Shown: positions 52,437 to 60,452, counted from the stretch's first letter. The stretch is DNA of 64,000 nucleotides from Streptomyces sp. RPA4-2 (GCF_012273515.2 NZ_CP050975.2:5580001-5644000); one strand, 5' to 3'. The notes: generated by a model not told the origin, from the letters alone. Numbers and translations are program-made.

Positions 52437-52744
52437 CGGCGCCGAACGCCAACCGCTCCGCCACCTACCCCGACCGCGAAACCGCCCAATGGGCCACCCA
52501 GCAGGTCGTCACCGCCAACGCGCAGCTCATCCACCGCTGGCTCGCCCAGGCCACCCGCCCCCGTCTGACGATCGAGGCGTCGTGGCCGTCGCGCACCGAG
52601 CCGGTCGGCCGGGTGCTGATCCAGGCGATGATGCTGGCCGGCCGCGAGCCCGTGGACGTACGCGCGGCCCGCGTGGTGCTCAAGCGCGACGCGACCCGCC
52701 CCCACGGCTTCGTCGTCCACGCCACGCTTCCTGTCTACCTGTAG
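52433..52744 (+). CDS. Orphan CdiA-CT RNase A-type toxin domain
   Basis: 103-residue protein resembling the bacterial CdiA-CT RNase A domain seen at the C-terminus of contact-dependent and polymorphic toxins: SATYPDRETAQWATQQVVTANAQLIHRWL, SRTEPVGRVLIQAMM, and VRAARVVLKRDATRPHGFVVHATLPVYL. Intact versions begin with a His-containing stretch of about 20 residues before this point, which is missing, and no delivery domain is attached. It may be inactive or a cassette for recombination onto a full toxin. The CdiI-like gene follows after 22 bp. Confidence 0.65.
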   Translation: MTAPNANRSATYPDRETAQWATQQVVTANAQLIHRWLAQATRPRLTIEASWPSRTEPVGRVLIQAMMLAGREPVDVRAARVVLKRDATRPHGFVVHATLPVYL

Positions 52745-52766
52745 AGACCAGTCGAGGCTGATCACC

Positions 52767-53135
52767 GTGCCCCTGAGCCCCTTCGAACACGACCGTCGTC
52801 ACGGCGAACTGGACCAGGTGATCCGCGCCTACGCCGGGGAGCCCGCCGACGACACCCCGGACAAGCCCAGCCAGGCCCTGACCGCCTACCTCCGCCACAC
52901 CTGGCACACCCGTCCCTGGGCACTGGCCACGGCAGAGACCCAGCTGCGGGAGTACGCCCGCAACCCGCCCGGCCGACTCCGCCTGCGTCTCGGCGAGTTC
53001 TACGTGATCCCGGACGTCGGGCTTCCCGAGCAGGACATCCAGCAGTGGCTGTCATGCCTCGCCGACCACATCAAGCGCAGCGTCGAGACCGGCGCGGCCC
53101 CGCCCCCGGCCACCGTCGACGACTACGCGGCTTAA
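52767..53135 (+). CDS. CdiI-like contact-dependent inhibition immunity protein
   Basis: 122-residue protein: LDQVIRAYAGEPADDTPDKPSQALTAYLRHTWHTRPWALATAETQLREYARNPPGRLRLRLGEFYVIPDVGLPEQDIQQWLSCLADHIKRSVE. This matches a family usually annotated as CDI immunity protein in actinobacteria. It directly follows the RNase A-type toxin domain, the canonical toxin-immunity order, so it likely neutralises that class of toxin. GTG 52767; no strong ribosome site, and translation may be coupled to the upstream gene. Confidence 0.75.
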   Translation: MPLSPFEHDRRHGELDQVIRAYAGEPADDTPDKPSQALTAYLRHTWHTRPWALATAETQLREYARNPPGRLRLRLGEFYVIPDVGLPEQDIQQWLSCLADHIKRSVETGAAPPPATVDDYAA

Positions 53136-53352
53136 GCATCCACCCCCAGCTCGTCGCCCGACTGGTCGGTGAGCTGCGCGAACTCCTCGCCCTGGATCTG
53201 GACGAGTCCGACCACGCGCTGGCCGTCGCCGAACTGGGTATGGAGGTCGACCCCCCGCCCCCTACAGCCCCGGCGCCTGGCTCACCCTCGTCGCCGAACG
53301 ACTCGAGTCGCCGCGCGCGGACGCGGACTACGGGCCGGACACCGCTCATTGA
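53136..53352 (+). pseudogene. Immunity-type gene remnant, frameshifted and without start codon
   Basis: Reads SIHPQLVARLVGELRELLALDLDESDHALAVAELGMEVDPP in one frame, then PYSPGAWLTLVAERLESPRADADYGPDTAH and TGA 53350 in another. The switch falls in the C-rich run near 53250-53262, which fits loss or gain of one base. No start codon is present upstream of the conserved part. Its end overlaps the DUF397 gene on the other strand by 7 bp. Confidence 0.6.
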
Positions 53353-53543
53353 GGCGCGCGCCCCGTTCCCTGCCCCACGTGCACAGCGAACGCCGCCCAG
53401 GCGGACGGGGTGACCACGACGATGGGCCCGTCCACGTCCTTCGAGTCACGGACGGCGACGGTGCCGGGTATGTTGCGGGCGACTTCGACGCATTCGCCGT
53501 TGCCGCTGCTGTGGCTGGACTTGGCGAACTCGAAGTGCGGCAC
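53346..53543 (-). CDS. DUF397 protein (whiJ/abaA-type partner)
   Basis: 65-residue protein with the DUF397 pattern FAKSSHSSGNGECVEVARN, VAVRDSKDVDGPIVVVTPSAWAAFAVHV. These small proteins accompany XRE regulators in developmental and antibiotic-control loci of Streptomyces and are thought to counteract the regulator. It is 3 bp downstream of the XRE gene and probably cotranslated. Confidence 0.9.
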   Translation of the reverse strand: MPHFEFAKSSHSSGNGECVEVARNIPGTVAVRDSKDVDGPIVVVTPSAWAAFAVHVGQGTGRAPQ

Positions 53544-53546
53544 GGC

Positions 53547-54428
53547 TCACAGCTCCTTGCGGATACGTTCGATCAGTGCGGTGGAATCGCGAAGCGCGAG
53601 TCCGCTCCGGGCAACCCGTTCGAATGTGGCGTTGTGGCGCGCGGCATCGGCCTCGCTCTCCAGCCACAGGGTAGACGAGGTGGTGTCCATGTAGACCACG
53701 TCCATCGCGCCGGGTTCGGCGAACGAGACGACGCTGAAGGCGCTGGTCATCCCGGGATGGGAACCGGCGAAGAAGGGGAGCACCTGAAGCCTGACATTGG
53801 GCAGACGGGAGGCTTCCGCCAGGTGCGCCAGTTGTGCGCGCATGACCTCTTGGCCGCCGACGAGCTGGCGCAGTGCGCCCTCGCCCACGACAGCCCACAG
53901 GCTGAGAGGGTTCGTGTCCGTCAAGCGTGCCTGCCGCGCGATCTTCGCCTCGACGAAGCGCTCGATGTCGTCGGGGTCGTCCCAGTCGGCGTTGCCGATC
54001 GCGAGAGCCCGGGCGTAGTCCGGAGTCTGCAAGAGGCCGGGGACGAAGGCCCCTTGCCAGGTACGGATGCCGGTCGCGATGTCCTCGAGGGCCACGTACT
54101 CGACCAGAGAGCGAAGCTCGGGGTACTGGTTCCACCACCCCTTGGCCTTGCGGCGCTCCCGGTCCGTCTTGGCGAGATTCAGCAGCCGTTCCACGGCCTT
54201 CGGATCGGTCACGCCGTACAAGTCGCACAGGATCTGGATGTCGGGATCGCGGAAGGGTACCCAGCCCCGTTCCATCTTGGCGACCTTGGCCGCGGTCGCC
54301 GAAAGTGCCTCCGCGGCTTGTGGCTGTGTCAGGCCGGCCGTGTCGCGCAGCGTCAGCAGTTCACCGCCCAACTTGCGTGCGAGGACGGTGGATACGCGGT
54401 TGCCGCGCGTGAACTGGACTGCGCTCAC
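53547..54428 (-). CDS. XRE-family regulator with DUF5753 ligand-type domain (WhiJ-like)
   Basis: 293-residue regulator. The HTH is LGGELLTLRDTAGLTQPQAAEALSATAAKVAKMERGWVPF, followed by DLYGVTDPKAVERLLNLAKTDRERRKAKGWW. A C-terminal DUF5753 domain has FVPGLLQTPDYARAL, FVEAKIARQARLTDTNPLSLWAVVGEGALRQLVGG, LPNVRLQVLPFFAGSHPGMTSAFSVVSF and VVYMDTTSSTLWLE. GTG 54428 follows AGGAGGTGATC. With DUF397 downstream and an ATPase upstream it forms a whiJ/abaA-type triad. Target genes unknown. Confidence 0.92.
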   Translation of the reverse strand: MSAVQFTRGNRVSTVLARKLGGELLTLRDTAGLTQPQAAEALSATAAKVAKMERGWVPFRDPDIQILCDLYGVTDPKAVERLLNLAKTDRERRKAKGWWNQYPELRSLVEYVALEDIATGIRTWQGAFVPGLLQTPDYARALAIGNADWDDPDDIERFVEAKIARQARLTDTNPLSLWAVVGEGALRQLVGGQEVMRAQLAHLAEASRLPNVRLQVLPFFAGSHPGMTSAFSVVSFAEPGAMDVVYMDTTSSTLWLESEADAARHNATFERVARSGLALRDSTALIERIRKEL

Positions 54429-54668
54429 GTCGGATCACCTCCTGGGTCGCGGACAGTGTGCAGGTCGTCGAGCAGAGCCGCCAAGTCTGGAGACATATTT
54501 CCCTGAGACTCCTTGCCTGGAATATCGCCTCTCCACTACCTTCGGTTTTCAGTCGACCACTCAGTGGCACCGGCTGGCGTAAGCGCCCCGTACTGCCCCA
54601 ATCGAACCGGCACCGCGCGGCAGAGCCACCCCACCCGGCGCCCGCCCTCGCGCAAGGAGACGCACCCC

Positions 54669-55112
54669 GTGACCAACTCCTGCCCTCCTCCCTCCCGACC
54701 CGCCAAGGGCAACGACTGTTACGACGCCGTCAGTTACACCCCGTACCCGGGCAACATCTCCCGCGCCCGCAGACGCGTCGCCCAGCTCGCCGTCGACTGG
54801 GGCCACCCCGGCGTCGCCGGCGACGCGGCCCTGCTGGCGAGCGAGTTGTGTACGAACGCCCTGCTCCACGGGTGCTTACGGGACCGTCTGTTCCGTGTCG
54901 AGACGTCGCTGACCGGCACCACGCTGCGCGTCGCCGTGACCGACCCGAGAGGTGAGCGGCTTCCGCATCCCGGCACGCCCGGCGCGGACGACCAGTTCGG
55001 CCGCGGCCTCCTCATCGTCCGCACGCTCGCGAACCGCTGGGCCGTGGAGAAACTCGCCGTCGGCAAGACCGTCTGGGCGGAGCTGGACATACGCGGGGAC
55101 CTCGATGCCTGA
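54669..55112 (+). CDS. ATP-binding (RsbW/SpoIIAB-like) regulatory kinase, contains TTA codon
   Basis: 147-residue GHKL ATPase. The N box is ASELCTNALLHG, and the G1 region is VAVTDPRGERLP, then DQFGRGLLIVRTLANRWAV. The family acts as anti-sigma or anti-regulator kinase. It diverges from the XRE gene. The codon at 54876-54878 is TTA, so translation may depend on the bldA leucyl tRNA. GTG 54669 is an internal GTG in an open frame; AAGGAG lies nine bases upstream at 54654-54659. Confidence 0.87.
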   Translation: MTNSCPPPSRPAKGNDCYDAVSYTPYPGNISRARRRVAQLAVDWGHPGVAGDAALLASELCTNALLHGCLRDRLFRVETSLTGTTLRVAVTDPRGERLPHPGTPGADDQFGRGLLIVRTLANRWAVEKLAVGKTVWAELDIRGDLDA

Positions 55113-55607
55113 CCCGCTGAATCAGCAAAGCGCTCGCACCCCGGTCGACAAAGAGTGGTGTCCCGGCATCCATGCGCATGATCTTGCTCAGGTCTGTGGG
55201 ACCGTAGGGTACGGGAATGGGCTCGGACACCCCGAGCGTTCCCCTATGGGAGTCCGCGGGCAGCCCCGGCGGACTGGATCGAGAGAGGGACGGCGGCCCG
55301 TATCAAGGGTTCGCGCCGCCCCGTGGTCACGGACCGTCACCGCAGTCGGTCACCGGCTCGGACACGGCGGCAGTCGGCCGTCGTCCGGCACACGGCAGTC
55401 GGCCCCCGGCCGGGATGCGGCCCGGCCAGGGCGCGCATACCGTCTGGCTCAAGATTCCATCGTCCCGAAAGACGGGCGAGCGTACCCATCCCACCTGAAA
55501 CCTATGCGTCGCGCGGCCAAGTTTCTTCCCCTAACGGGCTGAACTTTTGTTGATCGTGGGTCAGTTGGCCGCCCCGTCGCCCTACCCTTCAAAGGGTGAA
55601 CCAATTG
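55113..55607. other. 495-bp region without a clear gene
   Basis: It holds an open frame 55217-55498 (MGSDTPSVPLWESAGS...) rich in Gly, Pro, Arg and Ser, with weak codon bias and no recognisable domain, so I do not call it a gene. The right end (55530-55600) is AT-richer and probably contains the promoter of the M20 gene. AAAGGG precedes that gene. Confidence 0.35.
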
Positions 55608-56855
55608 ATGTCCCGAGAGCACGAGGCCGATGTCCCCGGGGGAGCGGCGCTCCCCGGCACCCTGCCCGACGCCCTGCGTGCCGAGCTGATCGCGTTCCGG
55701 CGCGACATGCACATGCACCCGGAGCTCGGCAACCACGAGTTCCGTACCACCGCGGCGCTCAAGGCACGCCTGGAGCAGGCGGGCCTCAAGCCCCGCGTGC
55801 TCGACATCGGGACCGGGCTCATCTGTGACATCGGGATCGACGGGAGCGGGGAACCGGACGGCGCGGTGGACGGCGGACGCGGCATGCTCGCCCTGCGTGC
55901 GGACATCGACGCACTGCCCATCCCGGACACGAAGAGTGACTGCGCCTACCGCTCGACCGTGCCCGACCGCGCGCACGCCTGCGGCCACGACGTGCACACG
56001 ACCGTCGTCCTCGGCGCCGGGCTCGTCCTCGCCGAGCTGCACCGCCAGGGACTGCTGCCGCACCCCGTACGGCTCATCTTCCAGCCCGCCGAAGAGGTCC
56101 TGCCCGGGGGCGCGCCCGACGCCATCGAGTCCGGAGTACTGGACGGCGTGGGGCGGATCATCGGCGTGCACTGCGACCCGAAGGTCGACGCCGGGCGGAT
56201 CGGACTGCGCCACGGTCCCATCACCTCCGCCTGCGACCGGCTGGAGGTCTCACTCGACGGCGCCGGCGGCCACACCGCGCGCCCCCACCTCACCACCGAC
56301 CTCGTCACCGCCGCCGCGCGTGTCGTGACCGACGTGCCGTCCCTCGTCGCCCGGCGCGTGGACGCCCGCAGTGGGCTCGCGGTGACCTGGGGACGGATCG
56401 AGTCCGGGCACGCGTGCAACGTCATCCCGCAGCACGCCGAACTCTCCGGAACCGTACGGTGCCTCGACCTGGAGGCCTGGCGGCAGGCGCCCGACCTGGT
56501 GCACGAGGCCATCGACGAGATCGCGAACCTGTACCGCGCCAAGTCCGAGATCAACTACATCCGGGGCGTCCCGCCGGTCGTCAACGACCCGGCGGTCACG
56601 GAACTCCTCCACGACGCCATGACCTCGCGGCGCGGCCCGTACTCCGTCGAGGACACCGAGCAGAGCCTCGGCGGCGAGGACTTCTCCTGGTACCTGGAGC
56701 ACGTGCCCGGCGCCATGGCCCGCCTCGGAGTCCGTACACCGGGCGAGCGCACCACCCGTGACCTGCACCGCGGTGACTTCGACGCAGACGAGTCGGCCAT
56801 CACGGTCGGAGTCGAGCTCTTCACCGCGGCGGCCCTGCTGGACGCGATCCGCTAA
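55608..56855 (+). CDS. M20-family metallopeptidase/amidohydrolase
   Basis: 415-residue amidohydrolase of the M20D type (N-acyl-amino-acid/hippurate hydrolase class). It has FRRDMHMHPELGNHEFRT, ALRADIDALPIPD, HACGHDVHTTVVLGAGL (metal-binding HDxH) and LIFQPAEEVLPGG with the catalytic Glu pair, followed by the dimerisation domain (GAGGHTARPHLTTDLV). GGEDFSWYLEHVPGAMARLG supplies the last ligand. ATG 55608 is used; GTG 55596 four codons earlier is nearly on top of AAAGGG. It is followed by a terminator hairpin, and the substrate is unknown. Confidence 0.9.
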   Translation: MSREHEADVPGGAALPGTLPDALRAELIAFRRDMHMHPELGNHEFRTTAALKARLEQAGLKPRVLDIGTGLICDIGIDGSGEPDGAVDGGRGMLALRADIDALPIPDTKSDCAYRSTVPDRAHACGHDVHTTVVLGAGLVLAELHRQGLLPHPVRLIFQPAEEVLPGGAPDAIESGVLDGVGRIIGVHCDPKVDAGRIGLRHGPITSACDRLEVSLDGAGGHTARPHLTTDLVTAAARVVTDVPSLVARRVDARSGLAVTWGRIESGHACNVIPQHAELSGTVRCLDLEAWRQAPDLVHEAIDEIANLYRAKSEINYIRGVPPVVNDPAVTELLHDAMTSRRGPYSVEDTEQSLGGEDFSWYLEHVPGAMARLGVRTPGERTTRDLHRGDFDADESAITVGVELFTAAALLDAIR

Positions 56856-56909
56856 GCCCCGTAGCGGCTATGGGTCCCCGTAGGTCCTGTGAGCCCTGTG
56901 AGCCCTTTA

Positions 56910-56942
56910 GGTCCTGTCCGGCACGATCCGCCGGACAGGACC
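56910..56942. terminator. Terminator after the M20 gene
   Basis: A 13-bp perfect stem (GGTCCTGTCCGGC at 56910-56922 with 56930-56942), loop ACGATCC. The 383-bp gap 56856-57238 also holds the CTACGCGCGTTAC promoter element at 57148 and no gene. Confidence 0.85.
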
Positions 56943-57147
56943 CGGACGCGGTCCCACGAGCGCGAGACGCTCACTCGGAGATGGCTCATAAATGACGTAG
57001 GGGTACCCGGCGGCCGGTCCGTCCGGTGCCCCGATCGGTGCCCCTTCGTCCACTTGCGTCACCCCGGCGTAACGGGTGGCGCGCAAACGTAACCCGGTGG
57101 CGGCACGGTTCGGTAACGGCCAGGAGAAACCCCGTTCCCCTCCCCTT

Positions 57148-57160
57148 CTACGCGCGTTAC
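57148..57160. promoter_or_regulatory. Shared importer promoter element, copy 1 (CTACGCGCGTTAC)
   Basis: The same 13 bases occur 55-79 bp upstream of both BMP lipoprotein genes, and a palindromic version precedes the ABC ATPase gene. TTACTGTG directly after it could contain a TACTGT -10 box. A common regulator site is inferred. Confidence 0.5.
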
Positions 57161-57238
57161 TGTGCGCCGAAATCGCTGCGGTGCGGCGTGTTGGGGAAGC
57201 GGACCGGCGACGGGCCGTGGGGATGAAGGGTGCTTGCT

Positions 57239-58315
57239 GTGCGTCTGATGTCTCGGAGGACCAGGTTCTCCCAAGCAGCGGTGGCCGTCACGGTCATCGC
57301 CCTCGCGGCGGTCGGTTGTGGCAAGTCGAGCACCGACACGGGCAGCGACTCCAAGAAGAGCTCGTCGGGCTACACCGGGAAGGGGATCGGTCTCGCCTAC
57401 GACATCGGCGGCAAGGGCGACCAGTCGTTCAACGACGCCGCGTTCGCCGGTTTCCAGAAGGCCGAGGCGGAGTTCAAGATCGGCGGCCGGGACATCGAGC
57501 CGCAGGACGGCGAGTCCGACGCCGACAAGGTGCAGCGCCTGGAGCAGCTGGCCAAGTCCGGCTACAACCCGGTGATCGGCGTCGGCTTCGTCTACGCGCC
57601 GGCGATCAAGGAAGTCGCGGCCAAGTACCCGAAGATCACCTTCGGCATCATCGACGACGAGCAGGACAAGGCGGCGAACATCGCCGACCTGGTCTTCCAC
57701 GAGGAGCAGTCGTCCTACCTCGCGGGTGTCGCGGCGGCGAAGGCCACCAAGAAGAACCACATCGGCTTCATCGGCGGCGTGGACATCCCGCTGATCCACA
57801 AGTTCGAGGCGGGCTTCGACCAGGGTGCCAAGTCGGTCAACCCGAAGATCAAGATCGAGTCGCAGTACCTGACGCAGACCCCCCAGGAGGGTGGCTTCGC
57901 CAGCCCCGACAAGGGCAAGGACGCGGCGGCCGGTCAGATCGAGAAGGGCGCCGACGTGCTCTACCACGCGGCCGGTCTCTCCGGTCAGGGCGTGATCTCC
58001 CAGGCCGCCGCCAAGAAGGTGTGGGCCATCGGTGTCGACTCCGACCAGTACGCGCAGAGCTCTCTGGCCAAGTACAAGGACTGGATCCTCGGCTCGGCCC
58101 TGAAGAACGTCGGCGGCGCCGTGTACGACCTGGCCAAGTCCGTCGTCGACGGCAAGCCGCTGAACGGCGTCGTGCGCGGTGACCTGAAGTCGGGCGGCGT
58201 GGGCTTCGCCGACACCAACCCGAAGTACAAGGCCATGCCGGACGTCGTCGCGGCGGTCGACAAGGCCAAGCAGGACATCATCGACGGCAAGGTCACCGTC
58301 AACACGAACCCGTGA
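57239..58315 (+). CDS. BMP-family substrate-binding lipoprotein (nucleoside-type ABC importer), paralogue 1
   Basis: 358-residue lipoprotein. The signal (RTRFSQAAVAVTVIALAAVGC) ends in lipobox AVGC, then a Ser/Thr/Lys linker. The BMP/Med domain has GIGLAYDIGGKGDQSFNDAAFAGF, NPVIGVGFVYAPAIKEVA, ITFGIIDDEQD, IGFIGGVDIPLIHKFEAGFDQGAK and VWAIGVDSDQYAQ. BMP proteins deliver purine nucleosides to the importer encoded at 60493-64000. GTG 57239 sits 8 bp after AAGGG. It is nearly identical at the DNA level to the second lipoprotein gene over about 250 bp. Confidence 0.93.
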   Translation: MRLMSRRTRFSQAAVAVTVIALAAVGCGKSSTDTGSDSKKSSSGYTGKGIGLAYDIGGKGDQSFNDAAFAGFQKAEAEFKIGGRDIEPQDGESDADKVQRLEQLAKSGYNPVIGVGFVYAPAIKEVAAKYPKITFGIIDDEQDKAANIADLVFHEEQSSYLAGVAAAKATKKNHIGFIGGVDIPLIHKFEAGFDQGAKSVNPKIKIESQYLTQTPQEGGFASPDKGKDAAAGQIEKGADVLYHAAGLSGQGVISQAAAKKVWAIGVDSDQYAQSSLAKYKDWILGSALKNVGGAVYDLAKSVVDGKPLNGVVRGDLKSGGVGFADTNPKYKAMPDVVAAVDKAKQDIIDGKVTVNTNP

Positions 58316-58342
58316 GTCGTGTCCGTGGTCGCTGACCACCGT

Positions 58343-58383
58343 GGGGGAGCCCCCGGCCCGCTGTACGGGCCGGGGGCTCCCCC
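58343..58383. terminator. Terminator after BMP lipoprotein 1
   Basis: An 18-bp perfect stem (GGGGGAGCCCCCGGCCCG with its complement) and a 5-nt loop CTGTA, 28 bp after the stop. Confidence 0.9.
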
Positions 58384-58472
58384 GTGCATGTGCGGTCGTC
58401 CCATGCCGTCCACGAGTGCCGGGCGCGCTCATGGAGGCCGGCCGACCATGGAATCCGGTCGGCCAGACCTGG

Positions 58473-58817
58473 CTAGACCGGTTCCTCAGTCTCGACGGTG
58501 ATCCTGTACACCTCGACGCCGGATGACCTCGGGTCGGTGGTGCAGACGGCCTTCGACGTCTCGCCGTGGCGGGTGCTCACCCACTTGCCGTACACGTTGG
58601 CCTTGTCGCCGCGAGGCCCGATGCACACCACCTTCACGCGGTGCTCGCTGAGGCGGGTGTTTCCCCCGGTGCACTTCGCGTAACCGGTCGAGCGGTCCGC
58701 GGAGATCCGCGTGCTACAGGTCGACGCGGCCATGGCGGGCGTCGCGACACCGACCACGGTGCCCGACAGCACCACACCGACACCTATCGCGGTTGCGGTG
58801 AACTTGTTGAGTTTCAC
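58473..58817 (-). CDS. Small secreted 4-Cys protein between the two BMP genes
   Basis: 114-residue exported protein. The signal peptide (KFTATAIGVGVVLSGTVVGVATPAMAAS) has a clear AMA-S cleavage site at about residue 31. The mature domain has four cysteines (STCSTR, AKCTGG, VVCIGP, AVCTTD) and ends EVYRITVETEEPV, consistent with two disulfides. GTG 58817 follows AAGGGGG. It is opposite in direction to its neighbours, which suggests later insertion between the duplicated lipoprotein genes. Function unknown; an inhibitor or other extracellular role is only a guess. Confidence 0.75.
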   Translation of the reverse strand: MKLNKFTATAIGVGVVLSGTVVGVATPAMAASTCSTRISADRSTGYAKCTGGNTRLSEHRVKVVCIGPRGDKANVYGKWVSTRHGETSKAVCTTDPRSSGVEVYRITVETEEPV

Positions 58818-58841
58818 GATCCCCCTTGGATCAGAAGCGAT

Positions 58842-58884
58842 TGCCGCAGGCTGGTCCGGCCCGCTGCCGCAGGCTGGTCCGGCC
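58842..58884. repeat. Two 20-bp direct repeats upstream of the secreted-protein gene
   Basis: TGCCGCAGGCTGGTCCGGCC occurs at 58842-58861 and again, perfectly, at 58865-58884, a 23-bp period. It lies 24 bp before the GTG of the leftward secreted-protein gene, so it could be an operator or a replication-slippage duplication. Confidence 0.75.
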
Positions 58885-59120
58885 TGCGGAGATGCGCATC
58901 TCGAACAGGGATTCTTCCGGTGAGTACCTGACGAAAAGATCCATCCTGGGAAGGATCTTGGGATGTGTGACGGTCTGGTACATGACAGCGGAGGGGTGCG
59001 TGGCGGGCCCGGATCCCGGGCGGGTTTGCCGAGCGGACGCGTCCTCTGTGTTCGGCGGCCGTTCGCCGAGGGTTCAAAACGGTCGGATAACACTCTGGCA
59101 AGGTGGGTTCTCTGCTATGT

Positions 59121-59133
59121 CTACGCGCGTTAC
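59121..59133. promoter_or_regulatory. Shared importer promoter element, copy 2 (CTACGCGCGTTAC)
   Basis: Identical 13 bases to copy 1, followed by GCTGCGGCGGAATC where copy 1 has TGTGCGCCGAAATC. TACGCT here could be the -10 box. It lies 55 bp before the second lipoprotein start. Confidence 0.5.
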
Positions 59134-59187
59134 GCTGCGGCGGAATCAGCGCCTGGTCTGGGCGCCTGCACAAAAGGAGTCACGTTC

Positions 59188-60237
59188 ATGCGCCGGGTGT
59201 CCCGAATCGCGGTTGCGGGCGTTGCAACCGCATCCCTCGCCGTTGCTCTCTCCGCCTGTGGCGGCTCGTCCACCGATGCCTCGAGCGGCGGCTCGGCCAA
59301 GGGTAAGGGCATCGGTCTCGCGTACGACATCGGCGGCAAGGGCGACCAGTCGTTCAACGACGCCGCGTTCGCCGGTTTCCAGAAGGCCGAGAAGGACCTC
59401 AAGATCGGCGGCCGGGACATCGAGCCGCAGGACGGCGAGTCCGACGCCGACAAGGTGCAGCGCCTGGAGCAGCTGGCCAAGTCGGGTTACAACCCGGTGA
59501 TCGGCGTCGGCTTCGTCTACGCGCCGGCGATCAAGGAAGTCGCGGCCAAGTACCCGAAGATCACCTTCGGCATCATCGACGACGACCAGGACAAGGCCGC
59601 GAACGTCGCGGACATGGTCTTCCACGAGGAGGAGGCCTCCTACCTGGCGGGCGTGGCCGCGGCCAAGTCCACCAAGAAGGACCACATCGGCTTCATCGGC
59701 GGCGTGGACATCCCGCTGATCCACAAGTTCCAGGCCGGTTACGTCCAGGGTGCCAAGTCGGTCAACCCGAAGATCAAGATCGAGTCGCAGTACCTGACGC
59801 AGACCCCCCAGGAGGGTGGCTTCGCCAGCCCCGACAAGGGCAAGGACGCCGCCGAGGGTCAGATCGACGCGGGCGCCGACGTGCTCTACGCCGCCGCGGG
59901 CCTGTCCGGTCAGGGCGTCATCCAGTCCGCCGCCGCGCACAAGGTGTGGGCCATCGGCGTCGACTCGGACCAGTACAAGCAGAACGCGCTGGCCAAGTAC
60001 AAGGACTACATCCTGACCTCGGCCACCAAGGACGTCGCCGGGGCGGTCTTCAACCTCGCGAAGTCGGTGCAGGACGGCAAGCCCGCGACCGGCGTCGTCC
60101 GCGCCAGCCTCGCCACCGGCGGTGTCGGCCTCGCCGACTCGAACCCGGCGTTCAAGAACAACGCCGACCTGCAGGCCGCGCTGAAGAAGGCCGAGGCCGG
60201 CATCAAGGACGGCTCGATCACGGTCAAGACCTCCTGA
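59188..60237 (+). CDS. BMP-family substrate-binding lipoprotein, paralogue 2
   Basis: 349-residue lipoprotein. The signal ends ALSACGG (lipobox LSAC), followed by a Ser/Gly linker. The BMP domain matches paralogue 1 almost residue for residue through the N-terminal lobe and differs more toward the C-terminus (QSAAAHKVWAIGVDSDQYKQNAL, SATKDVAGAVFNLAKSV). ATG 59188 follows AAAAGGAG. It is the one closest to the ABC ATPase and permease genes and likely the main binding protein of that importer; paralogue 1 may widen specificity. Confidence 0.93.
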   Translation: MRRVSRIAVAGVATASLAVALSACGGSSTDASSGGSAKGKGIGLAYDIGGKGDQSFNDAAFAGFQKAEKDLKIGGRDIEPQDGESDADKVQRLEQLAKSGYNPVIGVGFVYAPAIKEVAAKYPKITFGIIDDDQDKAANVADMVFHEEEASYLAGVAAAKSTKKDHIGFIGGVDIPLIHKFQAGYVQGAKSVNPKIKIESQYLTQTPQEGGFASPDKGKDAAEGQIDAGADVLYAAAGLSGQGVIQSAAAHKVWAIGVDSDQYKQNALAKYKDYILTSATKDVAGAVFNLAKSVQDGKPATGVVRASLATGGVGLADSNPAFKNNADLQAALKKAEAGIKDGSITVKTS

Positions 60238-60398
60238 TCCGAGTCTCGATCCCCGCCAGGTCACGACGTCATCACCAGACGTCGAAACCATGGCCATGGC
60301 GACGCTGTAATGGCAGCGTTACGGCCACGGAACGGGGTGTGGGGAGGATGACTCCTCGCGCCCCGTTCGCGCGGCAAAATGCTCGGATCGCATCGGAA

Positions 60399-60416
60399 CT
60401 GATCGAAAGTGATCAG
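60399..60416. promoter_or_regulatory. Inverted repeat CTGATC-N6-GATCAG upstream of the ABC ATPase gene
   Basis: A perfect 6-bp inverted repeat with a 6-nt spacer (GAAAGT) about 80 bp before the proposed start. Position fits an operator; no regulator gene is visible. Confidence 0.4.
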
Positions 60417-60452
60417 CTTCGGTCCGTCCGGGCACTATTTAAAGCAGGGGCG

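Noticed and set aside
55217..55498. Possible small gene before the M20 amidohydrolase
   Set aside because: Weak codon bias, low-complexity composition and no recognised domain or clear ribosome site.
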